Shown here in pieces: positions 11,833 to 22,790 of a stretch of DNA of 60,000 nucleotides; the stretch's first letter is position 1; each line of letters begins with the position of its first letter. The DNA is from Neoscytalidium dimidiatum (taxonomy: Eukaryota > Ascomycota > Dothideomycetes > Botryosphaeriales > Botryosphaeriaceae): the NCBI GenBank assembly GCA_037367355.1, contig JAVSCG010000037.1:1-60000 (forward strand), given 5' to 3'. Both the position numbers and the translations under genes were made by a program. The notes beneath the pieces were generated by a model. It saw only the letters and a program-made list of their open reading frames with translations, searched no databases and was not told the DNA's origin.

Positions 11833-14800
11833 ATGCCGACGACGGCCTGGCCCAAGGTTTGCGCACGCCCAAGCTCTGCGACGCTCCCCGCAGCGCCCGC
11901 CAGCATGCTAAATATCCCATCGGCAGAAACAGCCCGCGTCCGCCTCGAGGAGGAGTATGCTGCACTTCCCGATCATGGTGAGAACCGCACACAGCTCCGG
12001 AGCAGTGCATTCGACGCTGACGCGTACGCGCGACCGCCAAAAGGCGTAGCCCAGGAGTCAGCCCAGCCCGTTCCGCCGACCACAATCAAATCTCGCCCTG
12101 TGCCCAACGGCAATCCAAACGCGGTTGACATCACCTCCCATTTCACAGAGGCCTGCACTGGTAACGCCCGATCCCCATCTCTCCTTCTCCATTTCAAGTC
12201 ATCTTTTCGTCGTTTGTCCTGCATCAGAGTCAAGCATCGAGACCTTCGATGTTCCTCCTTGAGTTTTTGTCTCCCGAGGAATTTTGAAGTTGCCCTCATG
12301 CTCGACGAATCCTGTGTAGTCACTGCTGACATGTTGCAGCACTCAGCACCGGACAACTCGTGAAAGATGAGTATTTCACGCTGTTCGAGTCCGTCGGGGC
12401 TCTTGAAGTACGTGAAATCATTGCCCTTCCATAAAGTGCAATTTCCTCATGTCTTCTAGATTATGGACCCAAAAATGGATAGTGGATTTCTGGCACCAGG
12501 CGAGAGCTTGAGGAAGACTTCGATCCTTTGACGGAGCTTCTCCAGAGGAGATCATTGGCATCATTGACCAGCTGTTATGCTATGAGATGGCCTGGCACCA
12601 AGGCTACCCTTTGTCACAGACCCTCTTCGTGTCAGTTCACATCGATAGGCTCCTTTGGCCGGAGCCCAGGACACTGGATGAAGCCTTCTTTCATCGCTCA
12701 TCGAACCGTCCAGGACCCACAGTACCCGAGCTGCGTGATGAATCTCCGATTTACACCTACCCGGGTGGCAAATCGCCCTTGTTGATGGTCCTGCGTGCTT
12801 ACTGTCTCGCACTTGTCAAGTATTGCGACAACGTTATCCAGAGAATCACGTCTAGGGATTACTTTGAAGAAGAAGACTTCTCAACGCATACATACAGTAG
12901 ACAGCTCCTGACCAGGTTTTCTGAAGAGGAGATCATCAATGTACTGCAACAAGCTAGGGAATGGGTAGGAAAAGAAGGGAAATGGGGCCAAGAGTTCGTA
13001 CACCCAATCTTCTATCCCGGTACTATATGTCACTAACGATGGATAGTAAGACGGTACTGCTAGGAGAGAGTGCTAGGCAGGCTCTATTGTCAAGATTGGC
13101 ATTGCGGGAAAAGCTACTCGTCGTGACATCACCTGACAATCCGCTCGACCAGCAAGAAGACGAGTGGATAGAAGTGCGGCAACACCTTCAGGAAACACAA
13201 GAATCCCATCCGATAGGCACTCCTGTGAAGGACGCCTTCAGCTCCAAAATTCAACGACGGCTAGCAAGCACAGTCCCTCCAAGACCGGTGGTTGAACTGC
13301 CTTTTGCCGATGCTTGTCAAGTTCTTTTAGAGCTGTGTCAGGACAATTTGGAGGTTGTCCGAGGTACCAAGCTGCAGACCCTAAGTCCTCAAGAAATCAT
13401 GGTAAGCCCTACACGTTAGTGGCTTTTGCGGCTTTAGATAATATGTATAGACTGACAGAGTTTACCAACTATTTAGTCCTATATTTGGGAATTCAACTCT
13501 CGGAGACCTCAACCTCTTACATACTCCCGTGCCTGTCTGGCGAATCTAGTATTCGGAAATCCCAATGAGATGTATGAGGAGCTCCTTCGTAAAGAGTTGG
13601 AAGAGCTCGTTATGCCCAAAGATGCGGTTCTTGATCCAGTCAACTGGTCTTTCGAGACGTCGCAAAATCCGCTTGTTCCCACCGATAGGCGGGCAATTAT
13701 GGCGTCGCTAGTTAACGACTTTACGAACAGGACTGCACAGGTGTGTTCGGGGACATTACCAAATTTGGGCGATTCTGACTTGTGCAGAACTATCTTGAAG
13801 CCTTGACAAGCCTCTGCCAGAATCGTTGTCGGACTCGCCGAATGCTTTGCCATAACTTGATAGCCTTCAATAACCTGGAATCAGACGTAAGCAATGTCTC
13901 TCTCCCAAAGCTTCTGCTTCATTAGAAGAACAACAGCTCATCATACCGTGTTTTCTTGCTCCATCATAGATCCAGGTTCTGGACCAAGAGCTGCATCAGG
14001 TGACAGATGACATCCTCCTGTACCCTTTTGCATCCTGGGTTTATCACATGAAGCTTCGACAGATGGAATGGATCGTTCAACTCGGGTTCGAGCAAGAAAT
14101 TTATCTGTCCGACGAGCGAGCAGGCATGTACTGGTGGCTCTCCAGCATTTCGGCGTCGCGGGTCGACCTGCTTGAGCGTATCTTTCGGCCAACGGCATGC
14201 GCGCTTCATGCAAGCCGATCAGGATGAGGATGCGGCTGAGCTTCTCGAGACGCAGAGGCACGTCGAAAGCATGCTACACAGGACCAAGGGTAGCTCGTCC
14301 CTCGCGGAAGCTCTCTGCAGTGTGAGCAGATCCCCTGTCATTCGTGGTACGCTCCATCTGACCGCAACAGCTCTATACTCTACTTCACTACCTTAACGCC
14401 GTACCGACACCGTCTCGTCCCTTTGGTCAACCGTCCCTACGGTACGAACTTCGCATGAAACCCTTTTTGCTAATCGACACGCCCCGTCTGCCGCCGTTTG
14501 AAGAATTCGATAAGGACCTACATCCGTTCGGGCCGTACGACGCACCGGATCGTCCGTTGCAGGATATCGTCTACAGGCTGACACACGATGTTGAAAACAT
14601 GGTCAAGGAGGCGAAGAGTGAGATATCGGCATTGAAGAAGCTCGGGGCGAAGGCGGCCAAGAGCGAAGGCGTCAAAGAGGCATGGGAGAAGGTAAGAATT
14701 TGCCGGACTTGATCGTACGGTGATTGGCTAACGAATACTTTAGAATGTACAAAACGTGTTGCTATCTTGTATTGCGACAGGTCTCGCTGGTGTCACTTTG

Positions 14801-14938
14801 GCAAAGTTGACGACCGAGGAGAGGTTGGCGGACATTGTGAAGGCCAAGGGAGTGAAGATGGGAGAAGCAGAGCCGGGGAAGAAGTACCATGACTGGTGGA
14901 TAGTGCCGAAGGTAGAGATTCCAGGGAAGAGTACGTAG
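11833..14938 (+). CDS. MAK10: NatC N-terminal acetyltransferase auxiliary subunit MAK10 (NAA35)
   Basis: Ribosome-anchoring subunit of NatC, which acetylates Met-hydrophobic N-termini in the cytosol. Exons 11833-12160, 12340-12407, 12460-12964, 13051-13401, 13477-13740, 13788-13886, 13970-14321, 14371-14691, 14744-14938; about 827 residues. Hallmark MDPKMDSGFLAPGE starts exon 3, followed by CYEMAWHQGYPLSQTLF, DRLLWPEP, then RRLASTVPPRPVVELPF, LDPVNWSF, PFASWVYHMKLRQMEWIVQL and a C-terminal KYHDWWIVPKVEIPGK. The fourth exon uses acceptor TAAG at 13050 after a perfect CACTAACG branch site. One-base losses at about 12506 and 12542 break LEEDFDPLTELL and the next segment; a further break (+1 or -2) lies near 14181. 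With these corrected the whole protein is readable. Confidence 0.92.
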
Positions 14939-15351
14939 ACTCCTTGGGTCTGCAATATGCATTCATTTTCTTTAGAGCTATTCCTGTAGGCTTGACGTGG
15001 GTGCAGCAGCAAACACATTGGTTGATAAGCATGGTGCGAATCCGCATGATATAGTCCAGTCTGTCAGCTTACACAATTGTGATCACTAACATCTTTTGAG
15101 GGGCGGGATTGGCTGCATAGCACAATGTAACTTTCGAAGATTAATGACTTTCAATACCCTGCTGATCCTTTCCTTACTGCGCATCATTCCAATTACATGT
15201 ACGGGTATCATGGGGTCTTCTAAATGCCATGATCCCATAACGCCATACGACCTGAACAGTTTCACTCATTACGTACCGAAAAACACCATGCAACACTCAG
15301 TCCGATGTAATCACAGGCTCTCACCAGCCGTTGCTGGCGGTTAACCAGAGT
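14939..15351. other. Convergent 3' region MAK10 / CENP-W
   Basis: 413 bp between the stop codons of two convergent genes. Somewhat AT-rich; should contain both 3' UTRs. No gene seen. Confidence 0.5.
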
Positions 15352-15927
15352 TCAACCCTTAAACTTCCTCAGGGAAGTCTTGCGAGCAGCAATCAGCCAC
15401 CGGTATCGAAACAAGAAGAGGTCATATTCATGTGTGCGGGTGAACAAATTACCTCCCGGACTTTCCGAACAGACCGCGCCGAGATGCCGCGCTCGCCGGC
15501 TTGCTTGGACTTGATGCTGGCTTCGCGGACGAGGCTATTTTATATTCGTAATGAACGTTAGTCACTTGTAGCTTGGGGTGGTCCCTTCAGTATTCTCGGT
15601 GTATGGTATGGAATTACGGTCGGGGGTCTGAGTGTTGTTGCGTAGCGGAAAATCGTGCGATTTGGTGGGTGGAGAGAGCAGACAATGCGTACTCATTCAT
15701 GAAGAGCATGTAGTCGAGAAAAATCTGTAGGCGGGGGCAATGGGTGAGTGATAGTGCTCTACTAATTGCTCTGCTTTTACCGATGTTGAGAGACCAGATT
15801 GGAGCAGGGCGGCAGCGGGGAGCAGGCTTACCATGATGTCAGCGTTTTTGCTTATCGGGCGGTTGCTGTGAGCTTTAACGATGCGCTTGACGGTTGCTCG
15901 AGGGTAAAGTGTTTGCGAAGGAGCCAT
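15352..15927 (-). CDS. CENP-W-like centromere histone-fold protein
   Basis: Only 78 residues, split over four minus-strand exons: 15927-15832, 15724-15693, 15534-15453 and 15378-15352. All introns are GT-AG (107, 158 and 74 nt) and all phases agree, so the model is intact. The protein starts MAPSQTLYPRATVKRIVKAH, continues NRPISKNADIM / IFLDYMLFMND / LVREASIKSKQAGERGISAR / SVRKVRE and ends TSLRKFKG. It is a single histone fold of the CENP-W/Wip1 type. In yeast and animals CENP-W pairs with CENP-T to form a nucleosome-like DNA-binding unit of the inner kinetochore. Alternatives are other NF-YB/CBF-like small histone-folds, but length and the start motif favour CENP-W. Its exons are too short to show up as ordinary open reading frames. 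Confidence 0.85.
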
Positions 15928-16202
15928 CGAAGCAGTGTTTGGGTTGGCGTGGTTGTGTTGTGTGCCGCGATGGAGAAGACGAGGAGGCTTGACGTTCCGG
16001 AAGGTACGCGTTGTCAATGATGTCTGAAGTGCGCGAGCGCGACTCGCGGGCACGTGGACGCCTCGATATCCACCATGATTCTTTGGTGTCCCACCACACC
16101 ACAAAGCAAGTCATTAGAGCCATTTCATTGATATTTGCCATCATGCTATGGTCAGAAACGCGTCTATCATAATCTCCGGCGTCTCCCTAAATAACCGCCA
16201 CT

Positions 16203-17077
16203 CTATGTGTCAACCTCCATGCCCTCTGCACCGCCTTCCCTGTTCTCGAAAGTCGTCTCCAGCCAGTTGGTCAGAACTGTTCCCTCATACAGCTTGAAGT
16301 TTTCACCAACACCGGCCACACCTACGCTGGTGTTGTCCACTGTCAGCTCCTTGTCCTGGCTTAAGCTTTCCTTGAGGGCACGCAAAGCATGCTTGATCAG
16401 CTCTTCGCGAGACGACTTCTCGAACTGGTCGAGGTTGCGCTCGAGATACGTCCTAGCCATCTGGCTACGTGCTCCAATGCCGCACGCAGCCATCTCCTGC
16501 GTCACACCTGACGGCTGGAACTCGAATAGGTGCGGACCCTTCTGATCGACGCCAGCAATCAACAGGCCAACGCCATAAGGCCTCTTGCCATAGTGCTGGG
16601 TGTTTGACTGCGCGCGGTCGCCGATACGTGACGTGATCTCAGCGAGCGGGATAGCTCGGTCGTAGGTGAGGCGTGAGGCTAGCGATTGCTGCTTCATGAA
16701 GTTGGACAGCACGCGGGCGTCCGAGGCGAGACCGGCGAGAGCGACACCGTAGTGCGAGTCTATCGGGATAATCTTCTTTTGGTATGACGAGAGCTCCTCG
16801 GCGTTACGCTACGGTGCGGGAGGTGTTGTTAGTCGTATTGATTGGCGGCACTGGATATGGACTGCGGAGGTTGCTTACCTTGATTGCGGCCAGGACGACA
16901 TGGGTCTTGCTGGCGACACCGACGACAACCGATCCCTGCTTCACGGCTTCCTGTGCATATTCAACCTGGAAGATACGGCCCTGGGGTGAACTGCGAGCTG
17001 TCAGCGCTGCTGCTATGGTGGCCGAGGTGTAGAGCATACAAAGTCACGGAGTCGTTGTCGTAGTTGTTGCGGAACAT
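16203..17077 (-). CDS. PRE5: 20S proteasome subunit alpha type-6 (PRE5/PSMA1)
   Basis: Alpha-ring subunit of the 20S core. Exons 17077-17040, 16990-16879, 16808-16203; 251 residues, usual length. The N-terminus [12 protein letters not shown] joins [20 protein letters not shown], the alpha-subunit signature. Then come VVLAAIK / [37 protein letters not shown] and [13 protein letters not shown]. The C-terminus is acidic, ending EGMEVDT. Introns are 49 and 70 nt and frames are clean. Its start faces VPS55 across 361 bp, so the two genes are divergent. Confidence 0.96.
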
Positions 17078-17438
17078 GATGGCGAGCTGCAACGGACAGT
17101 CAAGAGGAGATCAGGAGGAAGAGGGCCAATTTAAGGCGGAGTGTAGGGGCGAGAGGCGGGATGGGCAGCGGTGGTGTTGAAGCTGCGAGGCAACCTGCGG
17201 CAGAGCTTCAGCACTGGCAGGGACCCGTGCCACAGCCGCAGGCTGCGCTAAGACGTCGTCAGCGCCTACATACCTCAGCTTCTCCAGACCCGCCCAGCAG
17301 CAACGCTTGTCCGCACTCCGCAAGCACAGCCTATCGCACGCATAACGACTGCTCTGCCGTCGTCTATCAACTTCACCAACTAGTCCAGCTGAAACCGCCA
17401 TCACGTCTTCGCCGACCCGTCCCGAAGAGAGGTCAACC
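17078..17438. promoter_or_regulatory. Divergent promoter region PRE5 / VPS55
   Basis: 361 bp between two divergent ATGs. No TATA box and no proteasome-specific element that I can identify. Likely a housekeeping bidirectional promoter. Confidence 0.5.
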
Positions 17439-17986
17439 ATGGCTGGCCTCAAGACCATCATCGCGCTCTCTTTTGTACGCACGGAACCCGCATTTATGCA
17501 TGCGCCATTCCGGAATATTCGTCGCTAACCATATGTTCTATACTCCAGGTTCTCGCCATCGGCTTCCTTCTTGTCATTCTTTCGTGCGCGCTATGGCACA
17601 ATTACTTCCCGTTGCTCGTCGTCGCGACCTACGTTATCGCACCACTACCTAACTGGATCTGCGGCCGCGCAGCCAATCCGGATGATTTTATGGAGAGCTC
17701 CAGCAGCGCTGTCATTGACTTTGGCCGCTTCCTTACTGGTTTCTTGGTTGTGATGGGCATTGGTACGATACAGCTTGTTTCCAATCCTCCGCGCTTGCCC
17801 CACCAGCATACTTACATCAATATGTGTGAGCTAACCGCGCAACTTTCTCTAGCACTACCTGCTCTCCTTGCGCACTGCGCCCTCATTTCGTCGTCCGCTA
17901 TGGTCATGTCGATCATCGGAGGTCTTCTCATCTACGGCACAATCATAAGTTTCACTATGTTTTTCCAAGAAGACGAGGAGTTCTAA
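17439..17986 (+). CDS. VPS55: Vacuolar protein sorting protein 55
   Basis: Small four-helix membrane protein of late endosomes (OB-RGRP/LEPROT family), needed for endosome-to-vacuole traffic. Exons 17439-17474, 17549-17762 and 17853-17986; 127 residues, all introns GT-AG. Visible motifs: LAIGFLLVILSCALW, APLPNWICGRAANPDDFMES, DFGRFLTGFLVVMGIALPAL, SIIGGLLIYGTIISF and the tail FFQEDEEF. These cover the family from end to end. In yeast Vps55 acts only together with Vps68, whose gene lies next door (18819-19443) in convergent orientation. Confidence 0.96.
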
Positions 17987-18818
17987 ATGGCGATGAGTCT
18001 GGGTGATGTTTGTGCCTGTTTCTGTTCCGGTTTCCTTGGCTTTTGTTCTAGGGATCTTGTATATTAGATTCTAGCACCGGAGGCATGGCGTATTCAACTG
18101 GTCTGTTGTATTCACATCATGGCCACGGGGGTAAATTGGAGCAATGAATGTTTTCTGTTTGAGGCACTCAATGAATAGCTCGAGGGCTCCGTTGCTCTGT
18201 TTGGCAAATACTTACTAATCTGGGTGGTATTTCGAGCGAAGTGTGGCCAACAGCAGAGCTCTCATAAACGGCTAATACAACTGTCGGTGAGTGCTCAAGA
18301 AAGAACCTCTACAAAGAGTCCACAGAACGCTTCAATTACAATTGTCAGGGTGATCATACGCCTTTACGTAAACTACCTTACTGCTAGAACCGAACATTTC
18401 TGACCGTAGACAATGCTTCAACAGTTTGCGCTATTTTGATCTTTGTCGTATTTCGCCGGCCACGATATTCCAGCTATAAACGATTCAGTGTTACGCGATA
18501 TGTATCTTTGGATGGCCAAAGGGGAAAAAAGGAATCGCAACAGTGTGGCGTGAATATGTAGTTAAGGATTCGTCCTATGTGAAATCCCAGAATACCGAAG
18601 ACATTCTAAAACGGAAAAGCTACTTTGAATCCATGCACGAGAGATAACCTTGCGGCTACTGCATGGTTTGAAATCTCTTGATGTAGCACCTGAGAGACGT
18701 ATGGGACCTTTTACATAGTATCATTGCACGCTTTATCATACACATAAAAATCTGCGAAACCTGGGCGCCAAAATCTACTCCAACCAAAGAAACTCCGTAC
18801 GCTCAAACCGAAGTTGTT
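17987..18818. other. Convergent 3' region VPS55 / VPS68
   Basis: 832 bp between the stop codons of VPS55 and VPS68. AT-rich, no coding frame recognised. Holds the two 3' UTRs. Confidence 0.5.
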
Positions 18819-19443
18819 CTACAGGGCCAGGTTGTAGGTGTATTCGTCTTCCATATTTTGCACAACCCAAAGAATAGCAGAACTGGACTGATTAGCAATC
18901 CTCCCGTCAGAGCACAGTTTGCTAACATACCTGACCATTACGAGAGCATTTGCCACAACGTTTGAAACCCCAAACCAAAGAGTTGGGAATGTGTAGTTCG
19001 GTACCACGTATTTGAGAACCATAACAGTTACACTGCCGGCAAGACCTCCAGCCATCAGAGCAAAGCCGAGGAACAAAACCAATTTAGCTTTCCAGGCAAC
19101 CCCGTTGCCCGAGTAGCTGAAGCTGTCGGCGCTCAGGCGAGACTTGTCAATGCTGTTGATGACAAGCATACCCAGTGCAGAACAAATCGAGGGGATCCAG
19201 TCGACGAAGGTAATGTGGACGTCGGAACCGTTCTTTGCGGATTTCGAGTATGCGGCGGCATCAATGAAGAAGAAGAATCCAAGAGAGAACTGAAGAGTTG
19301 TGAGCGGTTTCACATCCAGCTTCACGGTCATGCAGAAACAGATTGCGTACCAGAGCGCCGGCTGAGTACACGCCGGCAGTGCGCGTATTGGCGCTGTTAA
19401 TCCATTGAGGCTTGGGAAAGCGGAACAGCCGGTGGCTCGACAT
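18819..19443 (-). CDS. VPS68: Vacuolar protein sorting protein 68 (UPF0220/TMEM50 family)
   Basis: Four-span membrane protein that forms a complex with Vps55 on late endosomes. Exons 19443-19351, 19289-18931 and 18882-18819; 171 residues. Start MSSHRLFRFPKPQWINSAN; then AGVYSAGAL / FSLGFFFFIDAAAYSKSA; HITFVDWIPSICSALGMLVI; a central hydrophobic pair (KLVLFLGFALMAGGLAGSV) and PTLWFGVSNVVANALVM; C-terminus SSAILWVVQNMEDEYTYNLA. For the last intron the acceptor at 18883 (CAGTCCAG), not the nearer CAG at 18888, keeps the frame. Divergent from LOC1 across 263 bp. Confidence 0.94.
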
Positions 19444-19706
19444 GACTGCCCAAGGTTGCGACGTGTGTAGATAGTGGAATATGCAGTTGCTTCGCAACGT
19501 ACGATGAGTAGATCTAGCTTAGGCTGAGGTGACGATGATGGTGGTCGGAGGGCGCTTGGTGTTGCTGTCGCGGCCTGGCCCGGGCCAGCTTGTAAGAGCT
19601 GAGGTCAGAGCGCGCCAAGACCAGCGTGCAGCAATCGCCGCTAACTCCACGCGCGTTTCTTCGACACTTTTTTCCCCACCGCCCTGCCGCATCGCAACCC
19701 GTCGCT
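19444..19706. promoter_or_regulatory. Divergent promoter region VPS68 / LOC1
   Basis: 263 bp between two divergent start codons. No specific element recognised. Confidence 0.45.
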
Positions 19707-20586
19707 ATGGCTCCCATCAAGTCGCAAAAGCCTAAGTCGAGCTCCTCCAGCTCGACTTCCAAGAGTGCTAAACCCTCAAAACACGCGAAAACGAAATCGC
19801 ACACGGCTATCGGCACCGCAAAGACTGGTGTAAAAAAGAAGAAGCGGACGTATACCGAGGAGGAACTGGGAATCCCAAAGCTGAACATGATAACGCCGGC
19901 AGGCGTTCAAAAGCCCAAAGGCAAGAAGAAGGGCAAGGTGTTCGTGGATGATCAGGTACGCGTGCTACTACGTTCCAGTGCACAGCCGATTCTTTGTGCA
20001 AAGCGAGCGCCAACCGGCTACATCACTTCAGATTGCAGCAAGAACCATTCATACCGTCGTCGACGGAGGTCACTCGCCAGACAATTCTGCGCAACCTTTG
20101 ATTCTGGTTTTCGTCTTTTCAGGCTTTTCGCCCGAATTCCGCGAGTTCATCCTCTGCTGCTTTAGGCTGCTGACGGTAAGCCGGTTGGCTTGCGCAATTT
20201 TGCTCAAGGAGGCCAGCGGTGTGGTACTTTCGTTCGTTGACTGACGCTTGGATAGGAGAGTATGATGACTATTCTTGCCATGGTGAACGCCGAGAAGGAG
20301 GGCCAGATCGAATCGAAAATGATGAAGGCAAGACAAATGGAGGAAATACGTGAGGCAAGGAAGAAGGAAGCAGAAGCTCGCCAGGAGAAGAAACGTTCGA
20401 AACTTGTGAGTGCACCGAACAGACACCGGTAGGGTCAACATCTCGCTAACAACTTCGTAGGAAGAGACAAAAGAGTCTTTGAAGAAAAAGCGCAAATCCA
20501 AGCCAGATCCTGAGCTGGAGAAAAAAGAAGCTTCAGCACCTACGAAATCTGCTAAACCGATTAAGAAGAGGGTATCTTTCGGTTGA
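19707..20586 (+). CDS. LOC1: 60S ribosomal subunit assembly/export protein LOC1-like
   Basis: Basic nucleolar protein of ribosome assembly. Exons 19707-19955, 20256-20405 and 20461-20586; 174 residues. The first exon is Lys/Ser-rich and ends [20 protein letters not shown] + FVDDQ. The second starts [20 protein letters not shown] and [17 protein letters not shown]. The third is a basic tail ending [10 protein letters not shown]. The order is that of fungal LOC1 proteins. The first intron is 300 nt, several times longer than its neighbours. A 10-nt piece near 20165-20174 is flanked by splice-like TTTAG and GTAAGC, but including it would break the frame. Confidence 0.88.
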
Positions 20587-20723
20587 GCTCTGGTCTATTC
20601 TAATCTATGATTCCCCGCCTGCATTCTTAAAGCAGACAGTGAGTGCCCTCATGAATGTTTGCAATTCTTAGATCCCCTGTTAAGACCGGCAACGTTGCAG
20701 TGTCATATCGCAAACACCAATCT

Positions 20724-22343
20724 TCACTCGGCATGGTCTTTCGGGATGTGCAACTTGCGGCGCATCGGCTCGAAAACAAAGGCCCTTCCCCTGTCTTCCG
20801 CCCTACCGTTGGCATTCTGCGTGTTAACGTTCTGCGTTGCATCGAAGTCCGTATCGTCTGCCATCTTTTTCAGGAAGGCGATTGCCTAACGAAGTCAGCT
20901 TCGTATGCTACACGGAATGACTTCCGGATTTCTTACAGCCTTTGCGAACCAACGGTCACCATTGCTCTGGAACCAACTAAGATGCCCACCAAGAGACGTG
21001 GAACACAGTACAGCATACGGGTTCTGCTTGAATTCATCGAACGGGATGGCCTCCTTCACAGAAATCTGTCGGGTGATCAGCGTGTTGAGATAGAGTATGT
21101 CAGGGAAACCAGTGCTCACTGGGTCATCTTCGGCATTAATGGCCAGAAAGGGAATTTTGATGGCAAGCATAGAATCGCAGGATGATGCATCGCGATAGTA
21201 TGCGTTCTCTGTGGATACCCAGCTCGCGCATTGAACGGCTCTTCCAAAACAGTCAGTAACTGGAGCAGAAAGAGTACAATGCCAAGCATACCTATCAAAT
21301 TCATAGAGGTATATACATCTCCTGACTTCTTCCTGGTCAATGTTCGGGTTTCGAGCAATAGCCTCAGCATGCCTAGTGAGCCGTTAATGTTATACGACAA
21401 TCTTCAACAAAGTGGAGACAGTGTGTACCTATCAAACAACCTCTTCATACTGCTTCCCATGGCTCTCTGGTAGACGTGTAATCCCAGCCAGGAACTCTTC
21501 AATGCCTGGGAGGAGACATCCAGATTCCAGGGATTCGAGCACACGACAGCTGCCTTCAGCTGACAAGTTTCCCCTTCTTCACCGAGGTACTGTGTTGTGC
21601 GTCAGATCGGAAGTTGTGCATGATTCGACGAACACTCACGTTCGTCATGATATTGGCACCGAGTGAGAAGCCGATACCAAAAAGAGGTCTGTTGGGGAAT
21701 TTTCCCCTGAGCCAGTTCACAACTTGTCTCACATCCCAGGTTGCGCGGGCATTGTATAAAACATTTGAGGTGATTTGACTCATAGCGCATCCCCGAGAAT
21801 TCACCACACAAGCTTCCCAACCACCTTCTTCGGTGGTCAGAGGAGCAAGGACATGGCGCAGATAGATTTCATTGCTGCCGCCTGCTAGGCCATGGAGGGT
21901 CACAAGCATGGGCTTGGTGTCGTCGGACCCGATTTCTCCAAACTCCTGGTCAGTGAAGTAGGTAGTCCTTGGTGGCAAGGAGGAATCAACTTCTTGAGAG
22001 GCAATACGATGAACGAAATCCACTGCAAAGGTACCCGGAACGGCAGGGTTATTCGACTCGAATATTTTTCGCTTGTAGACAACTGGTAGGTCAAAGCCTT
22101 TCACCACTATAGTCGTCTCCACGTCAGCAGGGGCTCTCCACGTGGGGAAGCATGCGCACCTGTGTATGCGGTCTGGAGATGACCGTTGAATAGCAGCGGA
22201 TTGAGGTGACATGGCGGCGTCACATCCTTGACCAAATCCGGCAGTGGAACAGATTGGCCAGACTTGGTAACAATTGTCACAGGTTTGGGACAGTTGGTGA
22301 AGGAGACTCTAGCGCGTCCCAGCAGCCAGGAGAGATCGACCAT
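20724..22343 (-). CDS. YheT/EMB8-type alpha/beta hydrolase (EHT1/YMR210W-like)
   Basis: 452 residues from six clean exons: 22343-22160, 22106-21640, 21589-21429, 21372-21292, 21240-20937, 20885-20724. The N-terminal block MVDLSWLLGRARVSFTN is followed by HLNPLLFNGHLQTAYT, typical of this family. Catalytic features: nucleophile Ser in GIGFSLGANI, acid Asp in NAEDDPVS and His in LGGHLSWF; an oxyanion-type LHGLAGGSNE precedes. Yeast relatives are medium-chain acyl-CoA:ethanol acyltransferases/esterases (Eht1, Eeb1) and the monoacylglycerol hydrolase-like Mgl2. The exact substrate cannot be read from sequence. It converges on LOC1 with 137 bp between stops and diverges from MAU2. Confidence 0.92.
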
Positions 22344-22790
22344 GGCTACCGATTGGTCCAGAGGGGGTTCCGAGCCGAAAAGTATAGAAGGCACTGCAAT
22401 GAGCGAGGTACGGGAGGAGGAGAGAGTGCGAATGGTCCAGCAACGCCGTATTTTTGCCTGTGGAAGTGGCAAGCGTCAGCTAACAGGACAAATCATCCGA
22501 TAGCCGCGCATATCGGCGCAATTCATCGCGCAGGAGGCCATGGCCGTGCTCCAGTGCTCTTTGTGGCCGCTTCTCCAGGCCCGCATCGGCCGTACCGCGA
22601 GCCTCGGTCCGCGCGGCTATCAAGCCAATCATGCCCCTCTGCGCGCCAAATTCCAGCCGTGGCGGACTCAATGCCAAGGCCAGTCACGTCTCCCGCCGTT
22701 GTTCGCGCTCTCCGCAGCCGCTTCTCGCTCCAACCCGCGTTACCTCCGCCATGAGAAAGCCCATATAGCGTTTCGTCGCCTTTCCCCGGC
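22344..22790. promoter_or_regulatory. Divergent promoter region hydrolase / MAU2
   Basis: 447 bp between divergent start codons. The part from about 22530 is GC-rich and open in more than one frame, but shows no protein similarity I recognise; probably leader of MAU2. Confidence 0.45.
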
